Translations under genes and position numbers: made by a program | DNA from: Plasmodium coatneyi | Taxonomy: Eukaryota; Apicomplexa; Aconoidasida; Haemosporida; Plasmodiidae | Assembly (NCBI RefSeq): GCF_001680005.1 | Contig: NC_033566.1 | Span: forward strand, 2,542,001 to 2,606,000 | DNA: 64,000 nucleotides | Reading direction: 5' to 3' | Part shown: piece after piece, positions 12,223 through 23,369 of the stretch | Position numbering within the stretch: position 1 is the first letter of the stretch | Layout: each line of letters opens with the position of its first letter | Notes under the pieces: generated by a model | What the model was told of the DNA's origin: nothing | Database searches by the model: none | What the model saw: the letters and a program-made list of their open reading frames with translations, nothing else

Positions 12223-12257
<35 letters not shown>

Positions 12258-12536
12258 GTGCACACATGGAAGTGGACACATAGAAGCGGACGCGAAGTAG
12301 TGGTGCATGTACAAATGTACAGAAATGTCCACACCCCCACCCTACTGTGGGGGTCACAATAGACGGTTATTACAACGTTGTAAATTCCCCTTACACTTGC
12401 ATCGCACCGCACGGTTTCCCCCTCCTAAACTGTATAATAATAATTCTACATAGAAAGAGAAAAAGGTAAAGGAGAAAGAAGGAGAAAGGGGAAAGAAGGA
12501 GGAACATTACACATTGCAAATGGGTGTTGCAGTACA

Positions 12537-12875
12537 TTACATACGTTGATAACGTATATTATTTCTATTATGCCGTCCTGTTCTATTAGTATTTGTCCCT
12601 CTTCTGTGTGGTGGTCGTCGTTCGCCATATATGGCAGAAACTTCTATGGAGTCTTCCAATGTGGAGCCCAATATTGTTGAAGTGTCGTTCGTTGAATCGA
12701 ATGTGGAGTCCGTAGTTGTTGAACCTGTTTCTATTGAATATTGAGTCAAAACATCTTCGTCGTCGTCTTCCCCTAACGTGTTCAATTCATGTTCGATGGT
12801 AGATCTTCTTGTGCTTCATCTTCCTTTAAATTGGTTACCAAATTTGTTATGGAACCAATCAGGTAGGAGGTTATA
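12537..12875 (-). pseudogene. KIR: Orphan KIR last exon with in-frame stop (KIR-3 relic)
   Basis: After a TATAG acceptor at 12876 the minus strand reads YNLLPDWFHNKFGNQFKGR, then an in-frame TGA. It continues in the same frame STRRSTIEHELNTLGEDDDED and on to a KIR-like end, NNIRYQRM. This is a KIR cytoplasmic exon by every feature: YNLLPxW start, basic patch, Ser/Thr/Asp repeats and the terminal motif. No ectodomain or TM exon is found upstream on this strand in the 600 bases before the divergent KIR-4. It is best read as the remnant of a KIR gene whose 5' part was lost by recombination. Confidence 0.85.
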
Positions 12876-13469
12876 CTATAAAAAAAAAAAAGAAGGAGGA
12901 CTTAACTTCATATATATTTCCCCTCACTTTATGTATATATGAAGGTATATATATACAGATATAGATATATATCTGTGAAACTTCACATAAAAAAATGAAT
13001 TACATTTTTTTTGTCCAAAAAAGGGGAAAAAGAAGAGGGAGGAAAAAATGTTCATGCACCTCCTATGTATTATGCAATAATTATAAGGAAGGGAAAAAAA
13101 AATCTAAATTTAATACTTTAAACAAGCATAATTACAATCCAATCATATAGTGCATGGGTGCGGAATGTATAGGAAGTTCCGTACATCCTACCATTATTAT
13201 TCTATAATATTTTAGAATATATTGTTATTTATTCTTCAATCAACTTTATATATTATAATTGTGATACATATGCATATGTATGTTAGAAGGTATTATTATT
13301 GTTCAAAATTTTGAGCAATGTGTACTATGAAGGAAAAATAAAAGTTCAATTCTTATTCGTACGAAATTACTATCGAACAGGAGAAAATTCTGACAAATAT
13401 ATCTTACGCGGATAAATAGGAATGAATTCCCAGGAAAGTCTATTATATACAGAAGAGTGAGTACGAACA
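12876..13469. other. Divergent/upstream region of KIR-4
   Basis: AT-rich with no gene. The last 150 bases contain a diverged version (ATAAATAGGAATGAATTCC) of the upstream block shared by KIR-6 and KIR-13. Confidence 0.55.
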
Positions 13470-14810
13470 ATGGTAAGAACACTTAGGGTTATCCTTTTTG
13501 AGTAGATTGAATAAATATATGAATATTATGCTGCATCACCTTATGCATAATATATTAAGAAAATATGTAAGGAACACACATAGGAACATATGTATACATT
13601 CCATTTATTACATTTATAGGGCATGCACGTCAAGGAATTACCTTCCCGAACAGCATACGACGCATTCGAAAAAGGCTATTATGCCTATAGTGGATGTACT
13701 AATTATGGTGTTGAGGTTAGCGGTAGAGTAGAGCAATTGAAAACTGCCCTTGATGGCCACTCTAATCTTAAAAACGAAGCAGAAAAAATCCTCAAAGCCT
13801 ATTGTTATGCATACTCGAAGGGGGGGTCCAGCAATCCCCATGCTTCAACTTGTCAATTCTTCGATCATTGGTTAGGTGATATTGTTTGGCAAAAGGGGGA
13901 GGGTGTGAAAAACAACCCCACTTTATTTAAGGGACTTATGACAAAAATTTACACAGAATTAGGCAAAATTAGCACCTCTGGAAAGGGATGTATCATTATA
14001 AACCAACACTACGAAATTAGTAGGGATCTCTTCTCTAATGCAAAAACATTATCTGACTATTCTTTAGACTATGCAAAAATAGTAGGGGGATTGTCTTCAA
14101 ATGAGGATAATGATAAAAGTACATATTGTCTAGCATATGAACAGTACCTGGAAGCAGCTGCTGATGCTTATAATAAACTGTGCACAGGAAGTGAAGGAGT
14201 GGGTGTAGGGGGGAGTGAAACTGGCACTTTGCAAAGTTCCCTTTGTGGGACATTTACGAGGGACAGGACTGGTGGTGAGAAAAAACCTAAACCAGAACAG
14301 TTACTGGATCAACACTGTAAAGAAATTCTTGAAAAAGAGAAAAAGGCTCCAGAAGTGGTCGTTTCATCAGAGGATCCTCAAGCAATTTCTTCACAACCTG
14401 GAGGTGGTGGTACCACCACCACCACCAATGTAGGAGCTGTGTCTGGTGGATTAGCTGCAGTAGGATTACCAACAATTGCTGCTTTCCTTTTTTACAAGTA
14501 CAAACCTTTCTTCTTGAGGAAGCATAACCACTCTGCAAATGAAAGGAGTGGAAGCAGAAGAGAAGGCAGAGAAAGATTCCTTAGGAGAGAATTGAACACC
14601 TTCTCAAGCGACGCCGACTCTTCTACAGAATATGATTCCGCAATGGGTTCGTCATCAAATTTAACAGCAGATTCGACGGATCTTTCTACCATATATGGTA
14701 GGCTACCACCACCATCCACAAGAGGAAGAGGAAGGGAAAAAGCAAATAATGGTAAAAGGAAAGGTCAACAACAACAGAATAGAAATAATATAGCTTATCA
14801 TCGCATGTAG
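13470..14810 (+). CDS. KIR: KIR-4, KIR gene lacking the post-TM intron
   Basis: Read exons: 13470-13472 (a bare ATG followed by GTAAGA) and 13620-14810; about 397 residues. The big exon starts GMHVKELPSRTAY and carries the ectodomain (CQFFDHWLGDIVW, LSDYSLDYAKI, then CLAYEQYLEAAADAYNKLC) and the TM (AAVGLPTIAAFLFYK). It runs straight on into the tail YKPFFLRKHN with the terminal NNIAYHRM. All the other intact KIR genes here have an intron exactly at this K|Y junction. Here the two codons abut with nothing lost or gained, which is precise intron loss. The single-codon first exon rests only on a fitting donor, correct phase and the usual ~150-base distance. Confidence 0.87.
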
Positions 14811-15597
14811 TACACATTGTGGGATGTAACACATTCAATGTAATGTGTTGCACAATTGATATAAAGGGAGGCTATGTCCGCACACACACAGTTTATATAC
14901 ACAATTTGTGTACATAGTGCATACACTCTGAAAAGAAGCATAAATGGCATTTTTCCTTTTTTTTCACTTTTTTTTTTGTACCTTTAATTTGCATGTTTGT
15001 ATAACTGCATCAAGGGAAAGAATACTCCCAACAGAGCCTGAAAAGAAAAAAAGGAGGAAATTAAAAAAAAAAATCAACAAAACAATAAAAGAATAAAAAA
15101 AATAAAAAACAAAAAGGGGAAGGAAAAAAGGTAGTGTACATAAAATTTTAACCAGTATTAAAGAGGAAGAGTGAAGTTTAGCTCGAATGACGCAAATGTA
15201 TAATTTTAATATAAATAAGTTATTCCTAGTGCGCTTATCTGAAACGGAATGGCTTATCCCATAATGTATTTAACATAAAGGTGGAAGAAGAAAAAAAAAA
15301 GGAAAAGGTAAGAAAAAAAAAGAATAGAAGAGACTTTATTATTACTGAGTGTTCTCATAAAAATGTGTACATTTTTTTTTTTTTCTTACCCTGTTTTTTT
15401 TTTTTTTTTACTATTCTATTATATTTGTTCCTACATTTTTGTTCCCTTAAATTATATATATGTGCACATATAATCATTTTGGTGCATATATGTGTATGTT
15501 CACAATTTTTAAGTAACCATTCTTCAAAAAAAATAGAGGAACTTCAATAAATATTGAATACTGAACTTCTTTCTTTTAAAAAAGGGATAATCATATT

Positions 15598-15629
<32 letters not shown>

Positions 15630-16632
15630 ATATATATATATATATATGTGTATATATATAAGTTTATATATATATATATATGTATATAATGTATTATCAT
15701 TTATCTCTGAAAGAAGAATTGAGTACAGTGTAGTATGCTCATTGCTACAGGAAAGAAAGAAAGGAAATGGAAAAGAAAAGGAAAAAGAAAAAAGAAAAAA
15801 AGAAGAAGTAGGAAGTGTGGGATGGAATGATATATATATATACTTATTTAAAAGGGGGAGAAGAAATAAGAAGTGTATGTAATAATATTTATTGGTACGT
15901 TGTTATCAACCTGGAGTTTGTAAAAATTTATGCATTTGTACTTCAAATATGTATATGAAGAAAGAACACTTTTAATAAAAATTTACTATATACCCAGAGA
16001 AAAAAATATACATACATGAACAATGACAAAAACAACGGTAACTGGTTCACCTCCTCTTATATAATATATGCAATTATGTATTATGAATACAACATTTTAT
16101 GTGTATAATGCACAATAAAATGCAAAAAAAAAGAAAAAAAATGAAAAAATAGAAGAAATCCTAATTTATAAATACATCCTAAAAAATTCCCCATCTAAAA
16201 AAAAAAAAAAAAAAAAAAAACATGTTTCGTTCTCCTATATATATATACTAACGGGAGCGTCCGTGATATAAATAGTAATAACGTAATACTTTGGAATAAA
16301 ATAAATATAATTCGAATAATGCAATGGATAGGAAATGTACGTGGGGAAGTTTCAATTTTTGTCCTCTATCCATTATATAATTTTAATACATTTCATTCCT
16401 ACATTTCTGGCTTGAATTATATGTATGGATAATTTCATACATATATATATATGTTATCATACTGTATGAATTAAGCATTGCATATTATGAAAATTAATAT
16501 AAATTTAACATCAATCCATAATCACTATGATGCGAACGGAATTCTTACAAATATATTCCAAATTTTATGAATATACATTGTGGAAACATGTTTTGAAGTG
16601 AACATATTATACTCGAAGGATGTTCACTAACA
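14811..16632. other. Intergenic KIR-4 / KIR-5
   Basis: No gene seen. 14811-14960 and 15430-15500 match the 3' flank of KIR-9. 15105-15170 is a block repeated at 47474-47535. Poly-A, poly-T and a long TA tract (15600-15685) fill much of the rest. The frames at 15281-15550 and 15646-15882 are low-complexity. Confidence 0.6.
15105..15170. repeat. Dispersed intergenic block (copy 1)
   Basis: This stretch contains GTGTACATAAAATTTTAACC flanked by AGGGGAAGGAAAAAA and TATTAAAG. It matches 47474-47535 at nearly every base in the same orientation. Both copies are intergenic, in KIR-rich DNA. Confidence 0.8.
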
Positions 16633-18101
16633 ATGGCAGACGTAAGAGAGAAGCATGACAACTCGCTCCTTTCTATTTAGTATTGATAGTTAAAGAGTAT
16701 GCGCACAAAGTATTCTATATATATTGTAGTAAAATTAGGGACGCATAATGCATGAAGACATTCTATACATTTTCTGCACGAACTGTATTTATAGGAACAT
16801 TATCCACAGGAATTACCTTCCACAGGAAGCTACAATAAGTTAAATGAAGAAGCAGGGAAATCACAGGGGAGGTCGAATAAATTTGATAATGTGAAGGAAG
16901 AACTAAGTGCGTATGGTGCCAGTGAAACCGCGCAAAATAGAATTATAGGTGCACTGTATTATGTGGAAAGTATAAATAATGATAGCAGTATAAAGAATGA
17001 ATGGTATGAATATTTCTATTGGTGGATGGGTGACATATTATCAAAGGAATTGGAAGAGAGAAAATTCGAAGAAGCTATGGAAGAATGTGGGAAGAAAATT
17101 AAGGTACTGGACGTCAAAAGTCCTCAGTTACTTTTGTATGCAACGAAGGATAAGGAAGAATTCAGAGCAATGAAGAAATTGTTCGATTATAAAAGGAACA
17201 GGAAAACTATAGAAGATATGATGGGAACACAGGAACGGTGTCCTAAGGAATATTTAAAATACCTATGGGATGTATGGTCAGCCTATAAAGTTATACGTGA
17301 AAAGTACGGAGAGAATGATGTTAAAGCATCCTGTGAAGAATATAAAAAAATATTTGAGGACTGTGGCAGTAAGGGGAAATCCGGCATAGAGAGTATTTTG
17401 ATGAACGTAAGGAAATGTACATGGGAAGCTAATTCCACGCTCCAAACAAATCCATCGCAATCTCAAGGAGCAAACATCCAAGAACTGAACGCCATCAATA
17501 ATATTTCTTACACATTTCTGGGAATAGGTTCTTTATTTATCACTTTTTTTTTTTATAAGGTAATAATTATTATTATAATTACCATTATGTACAACTATTA
17601 CATGGATAGAAATATAAATGAGCACTTTTTTTTTATGAGAAGTAAATAATGGAATGAAACATTCTGTTGATGCAGTACATATTTCTTCCCCCTTCGCTTC
17701 CCTTCTCTTCCCACCTTATTTTTTCAGCCCATCCTTGTCCTCCTTTTCATCCTAACAATCTTGCTACCTTATTTTTTTTCTTTCAGTACATTTCATTATT
17801 ATATCCTCCAAGGCGTAATTCCCTAAAAAAGAGAAGATCTACTACGCATAACATAGACAGGTTCACGGACGACGGCACCTTAACAACATTATATGCAACA
17901 ACTGAATCAACATACGATTCAACGTACGACAATTCCACAATAGGAGGTTCCACATTCGAATCAACAGATGTAGCATCTACCATATATAATGGTGAACGAC
18001 GATCACGACCACCACCTCCACGTGCAGGGGGAAGGGGTAGGAGGGCAACAAACAATAGAACGCTACAAAGAGGAAATAATATAGGTTACGGCCGCATGTA
18101 G
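16633..18101 (+). CDS. KIR: KIR-5, diverged KIR with WMGD motif
   Basis: Read exons: 16633-16641 (MAD), 16795-17559, 17787-18101; about 362 residues, all phase 0. The ectodomain begins EHYPQELPSTGSYNKL and has EYFYWWMGDILS in place of the usual C-x-FYYWLGD, so the cysteine before the motif is missing. It keeps LFDYKRNRKTI and CxEEYKKIFEDC. TM: SYTFLGIGSLFITFFFYK. The tail exon starts YISLLYPPRRNSLKKRR, has several Ser/Thr repeats with TYDST and ends NNIGYGRM. Fewer cysteines than its neighbours suggest a separate KIR subgroup. The neighbour KIR-6 follows 800 bases downstream on the same strand. Confidence 0.86.
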
Positions 18102-18898
18102 AACATGGTATGTAAAGTAAAATTGGAATGCAACACCTACAACGCGAATGGGAAGGGAGGGGGGAATGTTCCCCGTAGACCTTCCCTTCCCCATCTTAGG
18201 AACTGTAATAAATTATAGTTTGTATGTGCTTTAATTGTAAGTATAAAAGAATAGTTGCAAATGTAAGGATGTGAATAATTTTAAGTACAGAAAAATGTTA
18301 AAGGAATAAATTTAGAAGAAATAAGGTGATACATGTATGACCAGTACCATGCTTATTCCATGGATTCCTTCCATTAGCATGGGGAGCGGGTTCCATCATT
18401 TTGGAAGTATATACAACTGGAATAGGAGAATATATGTAATTGTTACTATAATTTTTATTGTTCGATTCACGTTTTTCTTCATGTAATATGGGCATAAGAA
18501 TACACTCTGTGCGCTATAAGGGGAATGAGTGTTATGAATAGGTCATATTATGGGAATGTCACTCCCTTCCTCCTTCCTTCCTCTTTTTTTTTTTTTTATA
18601 TGTATATGTGTATGTATCATAAACATACCCAAATTATCTTACACAAAAAAATTATGGGTTCTTCCCTCTATATATATTTCATATATTATGTTTCGCTTAA
18701 ATATAAATTAATGATGAAAGGAAAAAACTAAAAAAGTAAAAAAATTTCAGTATTTATTCGTTCGTAATTAATACTGTATGGGTGGATCAAATGGGAGAAA
18801 ATTGCTACCAATTATATATACCACACGAATAAATAGAAATGAATTTCCAAAATAAGTTCAAATTATATACAATAAACACAAAAGAATGTACATAAAGA
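18102..18898. other. Intergenic KIR-5 / KIR-6
   Basis: No gene. The final ~170 bases are the conserved upstream block described separately. Confidence 0.6.
18731..18870 (+). promoter_or_regulatory. Upstream block shared by KIR-6 and KIR-13 (copy 1)
   Basis: About 140 bases ending some 30 bases before the KIR-6 ATG are nearly identical to 54090-54230 before KIR-13. Shared runs include GAAAATTGCTACCAATTATA, TACCACACGAATAAATAGAA and CCAAAATAAGTTCAAATTA. Position and conservation against quickly drifting surroundings suggest promoter or 5' UTR. No transcript data are visible here. Confidence 0.65.
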
Positions 18899-20255
18899 AT
18901 GGCGTGCGAATCACAGGTTGGTTATTCCTTATTTAGAATGCATAATTCAATAGTATACACATATATAAGGCTCTATGTATAACATAATAAATTTGGAGGG
19001 GGGGAATATATATATATATATATGTATATATGTGTGTATATATATACATATCCTTTGAAAATTAAATTTTTAGGACTCTTCTCCGAGCGGTTTACCTTCA
19101 CGATCTATGTATGGGGATTTCAATAATGCTGGAACTTCCTGTACTGCCGATGAATCAGGGCTCCAAAGTGTAGAAACTAATTTGAGGAGTATATTACAGG
19201 GGCATGACGAAATAGGGGAATGCATTACGCAGATTATAAGTGCTTTTTGCTTTGTGCCTCAAATGGGAAAAAGCGAGCCTCTATATGGGGAGCATTGTAA
19301 TTTTTGGTACTATTGGACAGGCCATATATTATCTAACAAATTGAACGATGATGATGATACATTCAAACAAGTTATGCGCAATATCTACGAGCAAACGAAT
19401 TCATGGTTTGCAGGAAAAAAATGTACACTCACATCCACGAACGTGGGAAGGGACAATTTCAAACAATTAAAAGAGTTATTCGATTACTCTCAGAATTATG
19501 AAACGATATACAACATGTTAGGGGTTGATAGCGGTTTTTACTGTACATTATATAATGATTACCTAAAAGCAGCTGCTGATACCTACAGTAAACACTGCAC
19601 AAATAATGGTGGGATGAGTGAAGAAGGCACTCCCCAACATTCATGCTGTACGGTTCTTAAAGAGGAAGACGGAAAATATAACCCACAGCATTTACTCAGT
19701 TCTAAATGTGGAGGAGCATCTAAACCACAATCTGCAGCCAGAGGTGTGCAAGCGGCAGATGCTACCTACCCTGTAGGAAACAACACCCCTACGACCATCA
19801 CCCCAATCATATCCTCTGCACTAGGGGCAACAGTAGGATTACCATTCATCACTTTCTTTTTATATAAGTTAACAATTAGAAAAAATATGAGTTTTGTACG
19901 TATATATATATACATGTACATATACATATATATGCCTATATATATGTATACATTTATTTACCTCTTTCCTTCCCTTTTAACCTTTCAGTATTCCCCACTA
20001 ACCTCTTGGTTTGGTAATCACACCTTTGGAAACAGTTCAAGAAGGAGTAACACAAGAAAGAAGAGATCTATCATCCAACGTAACTTTGATGTATCCACAG
20101 AGAACAATTCAACATTCAATTCATTAATGGACAATTCAACAACAGACACTTCCACAATAGCGGACTCAACAGAAGAATCTACTATATATTGTGGTAGACC
20201 ATCACCACCACCACCTGCCCGAAGAGGGAAGAATATTAGTTATGGAAGTATGTAA
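18899..20255 (+). CDS. KIR: KIR-6, intron donor lost after the TM
   Basis: Exon 1 is 18899-18916 (MACESQ). The main exon starts at 19074 (DSSPSGLPSRSMYG). The ectodomain has CNFWYYWTGHIL (WTGH in place of WLGD), LFDYSQNYETI, CTLYNDYLKAAADTYSKHC and a TM ending GLPFITFFLYK at 19868. Every other intron-bearing KIR has GTAA or GTGA right after this K codon. Here the sequence is AAGTTAACA, so a splice at the only GT would shift the frame. The following 120 bases (19869-19988), ending in a normal TTTCAG, are open, a multiple of three, and encode a Tyr/Ile-rich hydrophobic peptide. The tail resumes at 19989 (YSPLTSWFGN) and ends NISYGSM. Either the intron is now retained (399 residues) or another donor inside it is used. 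Confidence 0.85.
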
Positions 20256-20799
20256 ATACGTTCCCCTTCCCTTCCCGTTAATTAGAAATAGCGCGTAATG
20301 CTCCCTCTTCTTCCTTCTTTCTTCCTAACAATTATGAAGGAAGGTCTGCGTCGGATATTCCCCTTCCACCCCCAACGAAGCACCTTCCTCTTTCTTCCTT
20401 CTATCAGGAAGGAACAAGGAATTGTTCGGAAGTGGTTGTTGTTGTCCTTTGCCACCCCTTTTATTTCCAATATGGAAATAAATTCCAACTTGGAAATATA
20501 TATTCCAACATGGAATGCATGGAAATATATGTTGTAAAAAGGGGGAGGGATGGGAAAAAGAATTTACACTTATGAAAGAATTTGCACAGTATATAAATTG
20601 CACCTTATTATGGTATTCACTTATATTTAGGTATTCACTTATGAAAGAATTTACACTTAATAAAGTTGCATTCTTTTTAAGTTGCACTGTATATAAGGTG
20701 TTAACTTTTTATTTATATGAACAATCATAATAAAGGAGCATGCGTGCGTGTGAACAAATACAAGCATGTAAGTATGGTAATGTGATATTACGAATATCT

Positions 20800-20893
20800 A
20801 AATACCACATGAGTACTGTTGTAAATGGGTAAATACCACATGAGTACTGTTGTAAATGGAGGAAATACCACATGAGTATTGTTGTAAATGGGT
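20800..20893. repeat. Three tandem copies of a 31-base unit
   Basis: Three near-identical copies of a unit beginning AAATACCACATGAGTACTGT and ending TGTAAATGGGT. Confidence 0.9.
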
Positions 20894-21109
20894 AAGAACA
20901 AAAATATATATAAAAGGAATGTGCATTTTTTTTTTAATTTCTCCTCTTTCCTCCTCTTTTTCCCTCTTCCTTTCTCATCTATTTTGTTCCTTTTTTTTTT
21001 TGCTTATGTATTTTGAACTTGCTTATATTATATTCATATAAAATAATTCGACACATACATACATATGTGTATATAATGTGTGTTATCTTTTTTTTTGAAA
21101 AATTAAACG

Positions 21110-21300
21110 AAATATATATTATTAATGAAGAAAAAAAAAAGTAAAAAATTCCACACACTTCCACCCCTACAAACATACACTTACCAATCATACAGTACAA
21201 TCATCATAGAACAAACATAAACAAGCAGGCAGAAATAAAACACAACAAAAATTTTGCACATACAACACTTCCCCACATACTAAATACATAGATATATGAA
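21110..21300 (+). promoter_or_regulatory. Upstream block shared by KIR-7 and KIR-9 (copy 1)
   Basis: From about 21110 the sequence TATATTATTA, AAGTAAAAAATTCCACA, CCACCCCTACA, CAATCATACA and ATCATCATAG/GAACAAAC tracks 41480-41600 before KIR-9 with small gaps. It lies about 100-280 bases before the KIR-7 first exon. Function is inferred from position only. Confidence 0.55.
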
Positions 21301-21389
21301 CAACAACCTCCCCCCTTTTTAAAAGAAGGAAAAGGAAGGAAGGGAGGAAGTTTATATATAATACATATAGATGTGCATACATAATAAAG

Positions 21390-23369
21390 ATGGCTGATGA
21401 GGTAATACGCTTTATTCCTTATTTTAAAGGGGGGGCATTTGAATAATGTGTGTACATATAATAAGAACATGTAGCAGTTCTTATATATATGATGTAGCAC
21501 ATTCGAAATTAAGGAACACGTCAAAGTATATATTTTCTTTTGATTCTATTTATAGGAAGAGATTTTAAAGAAATTGCCATCACAGTTAGTGTATGATGAT
21601 CTGCAGGGGCACACAAATGCATGCGGTTCCCTCCTAATTGAGGATCCCTCTGTCACAGGAATAAAAACTACTTTGCAGAGTAAATTGAAGGAACATCGAG
21701 GAATACAGGACTTTATCGATGGAATTGTAGAAACTTGGTGTTACATACATAAGACGAAGAATGTCCAAAATCCTACGGGTGATTGGTGTCATTGGTTCTA
21801 TTTTTGGGTAGGAGATATAGTGTCTGACAATTTAGGGAAGGAGGTTAGTAAATTCCAGGAAGTTATGCATAATATCTATGAAGAACTGCAAAAATTGAAG
21901 GAACCGAAGGTGGACAAGAAGTGTAGTAATATATTTAGTAATATTGACAAGGGAACTTTCCACCATGCAAAAACCATATTCGATTTTTGGTATGACCATA
22001 GTGCCGTAAGAACCCTTTTAGAGAATAGCTGGTCTTTGGATGTTAGTAAATGTGAAAGTTACCTACAGCACGTCCGTGTAGCAAATGATAAAGTAAAATC
22101 ACATTGTGGAAACCACGGAAATGATGATTACTGTACAAATTTTTGGAATGATCATAAACAACAAATTAATCAGCAACTACCAATGTTGCAATCTGAATTA
22201 GACGAACTAAAAGAAAAGGAACAGATTGCACAACAATCAGCAAAATCCAATCTAGACGAAGCTGTTCTTCAAGCAAATAAAGCTTCTTCTCTTTCTTCTG
22301 CTTTTGGTACCTTAGCACTAATGGAATTACCCGCATTGGCATATTTTCTATATAAAGTAAGTACAAATACAAATAACAGTACATAATCCTTCCTTCCCCC
22401 TGAAGGAGGAGAAGGAATGTTGTTTCCCTTCCTTTCCCTTCCTTTAACTTCCTCCTTCACCCTGCTTCCTGCTCCTTAGATCTTCACCCTTCCTTTCCTC
22501 CTTAGAATTCCTTCCTTTCCTTGCACGTTCCTCAGACCTCCTTCCCTAGACTTCCTTCCTTAGACTCTTCCTTCCTTAGACCCAACCACCTAACAACCCA
22601 TCTACGACCAATCAACTAACAGGACCATAACAATTTTCCTTCCGCCAACCACCTGACACCACCATAACAACCTTCCATTCTACCGCCCCTAACAACCTTC
22701 CTTCCCTAAGGAAGCAACTTCCTTCCACCTTCGACCCACCTACGACCGCTAAATGCACCTTCATGCACACATCCCTTAACAATCTTCCTTCCACCCACCA
22801 ACCACCCTAACAACCCACCTACCACCACCACTAACAACCTTCGTTCCACCTATCACCCCTAACAACTCACTTACCACCCTACCACTTTACCACCTAACAA
22901 TCTTTCTTCCACCCTACCACCTAACACCCCTAACAACACCTTCCTTTCCACCAACCACCCATGACACGACCTTCCTTCCACCAACCAAAAACCATCTAGC
23001 AACCTTCCTTCCACCTACCACCACCCTAACAACCCGCTTACCACCCTCCTTTTCCTTCAGTATAAACCATGGTCTTCCTGGTTTGGTAACCACGCTTCTG
23101 GAAATGGGAGGAGCGGAAGAAGCAATAGAAGAAGAAGAAGATCAACTGGGCCTGACTTTGACACATTAACGGAAGGCACTTCAACAGAGAACGATTCCAT
23201 ATTGGGTTCGGCAGCAGCAAGTTCATTGGATAATTCCACAGTACGTTATACTGATGCGACATACACAAGATCGTCTACAAGACAGTCTACCGGGGGAGGA
23301 AAGGCAAGAACAAGAACAAAAAATAGTAGGCCAGGTCATCAGGGAAATATAGGTTACGGTCGTATGTAA
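21390..23369 (+). CDS. KIR: KIR-7, with coiled-coil-like stalk
   Basis: Read exons: 21390-21401 (MADE), 21556-22356, 23061-23369; about 373 residues, all phase 0. The ectodomain begins EEILKKLPSQLVYDDL and has CHWFYFWVGDIVS, IFDFWYDHSAV, then CESYLQHVRVANDKVKSHC and DDYCTNFW. Before the TM is an Ala/Glu/Leu/Lys-rich heptad-like stretch (SELDELKEKEQIAQQSAKSN) that could form a coiled coil. The TM region reads SAFGTLALMELPALAYFLYK. The tail starts YKPWSSWFGNHASGNG and ends NIGYGRM. KIR-9 shares the stalk, TM and upstream block, so the two are close paralogues. The last intron (704 bases) is much longer than in other KIRs and full of C-rich repeats. Confidence 0.9.
22380..23055 (+). repeat. C-rich repeat in KIR-7 intron (CCTTCCTTCCACC / CTAACAACC)
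   Basis: The last intron is built from degenerate units of CCTTCCTT, CCACCAACCACC and CCCTAACAACC on the coding strand. The same vocabulary fills introns of KIR-9, KIR-11 and both two-TM genes, and the approach to the orphan exon at 32324. Confidence 0.85.

Larger units (their letters stand above)
9842..12536. other. Long intergenic region, repeats only
   Basis: No supported gene. From 9842 to about 10120 it is the upstream region of minus-strand KIR-2. It then holds several repeat families listed separately, poly-A/T tracts near 10315-10345 and 10420-10440, and a TATATA tract near 12225-12255. Open frames such as those at 10931-11203 and 11500-11721 look random or repeat-derived: no family motif, low complexity, no exon structure. 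Confidence 0.6.
20256..21389. other. Intergenic KIR-6 / KIR-7
   Basis: No gene. It contains a three-copy 31-base repeat near 20800-20893 and short GTATTCACTTAT repeats near 20600-20650. From about 21110 it has an upstream block shared with KIR-9. Confidence 0.6.

Noticed and set aside
11912..12283. Open frames with GCSPYIYGG repeats
   Set aside because: Produced by the GGATGTTCCCCATATATGG repeat; similar frames exist in more than one phase and on the other strand.
13620..14502. CD99-like host-mimic segments in KIR ectodomains
   Set aside because: P. knowlesi KIRs are reported to contain stretches matching host CD99. I looked through the KIR translations and saw no convincing segment, but this needs a database comparison.
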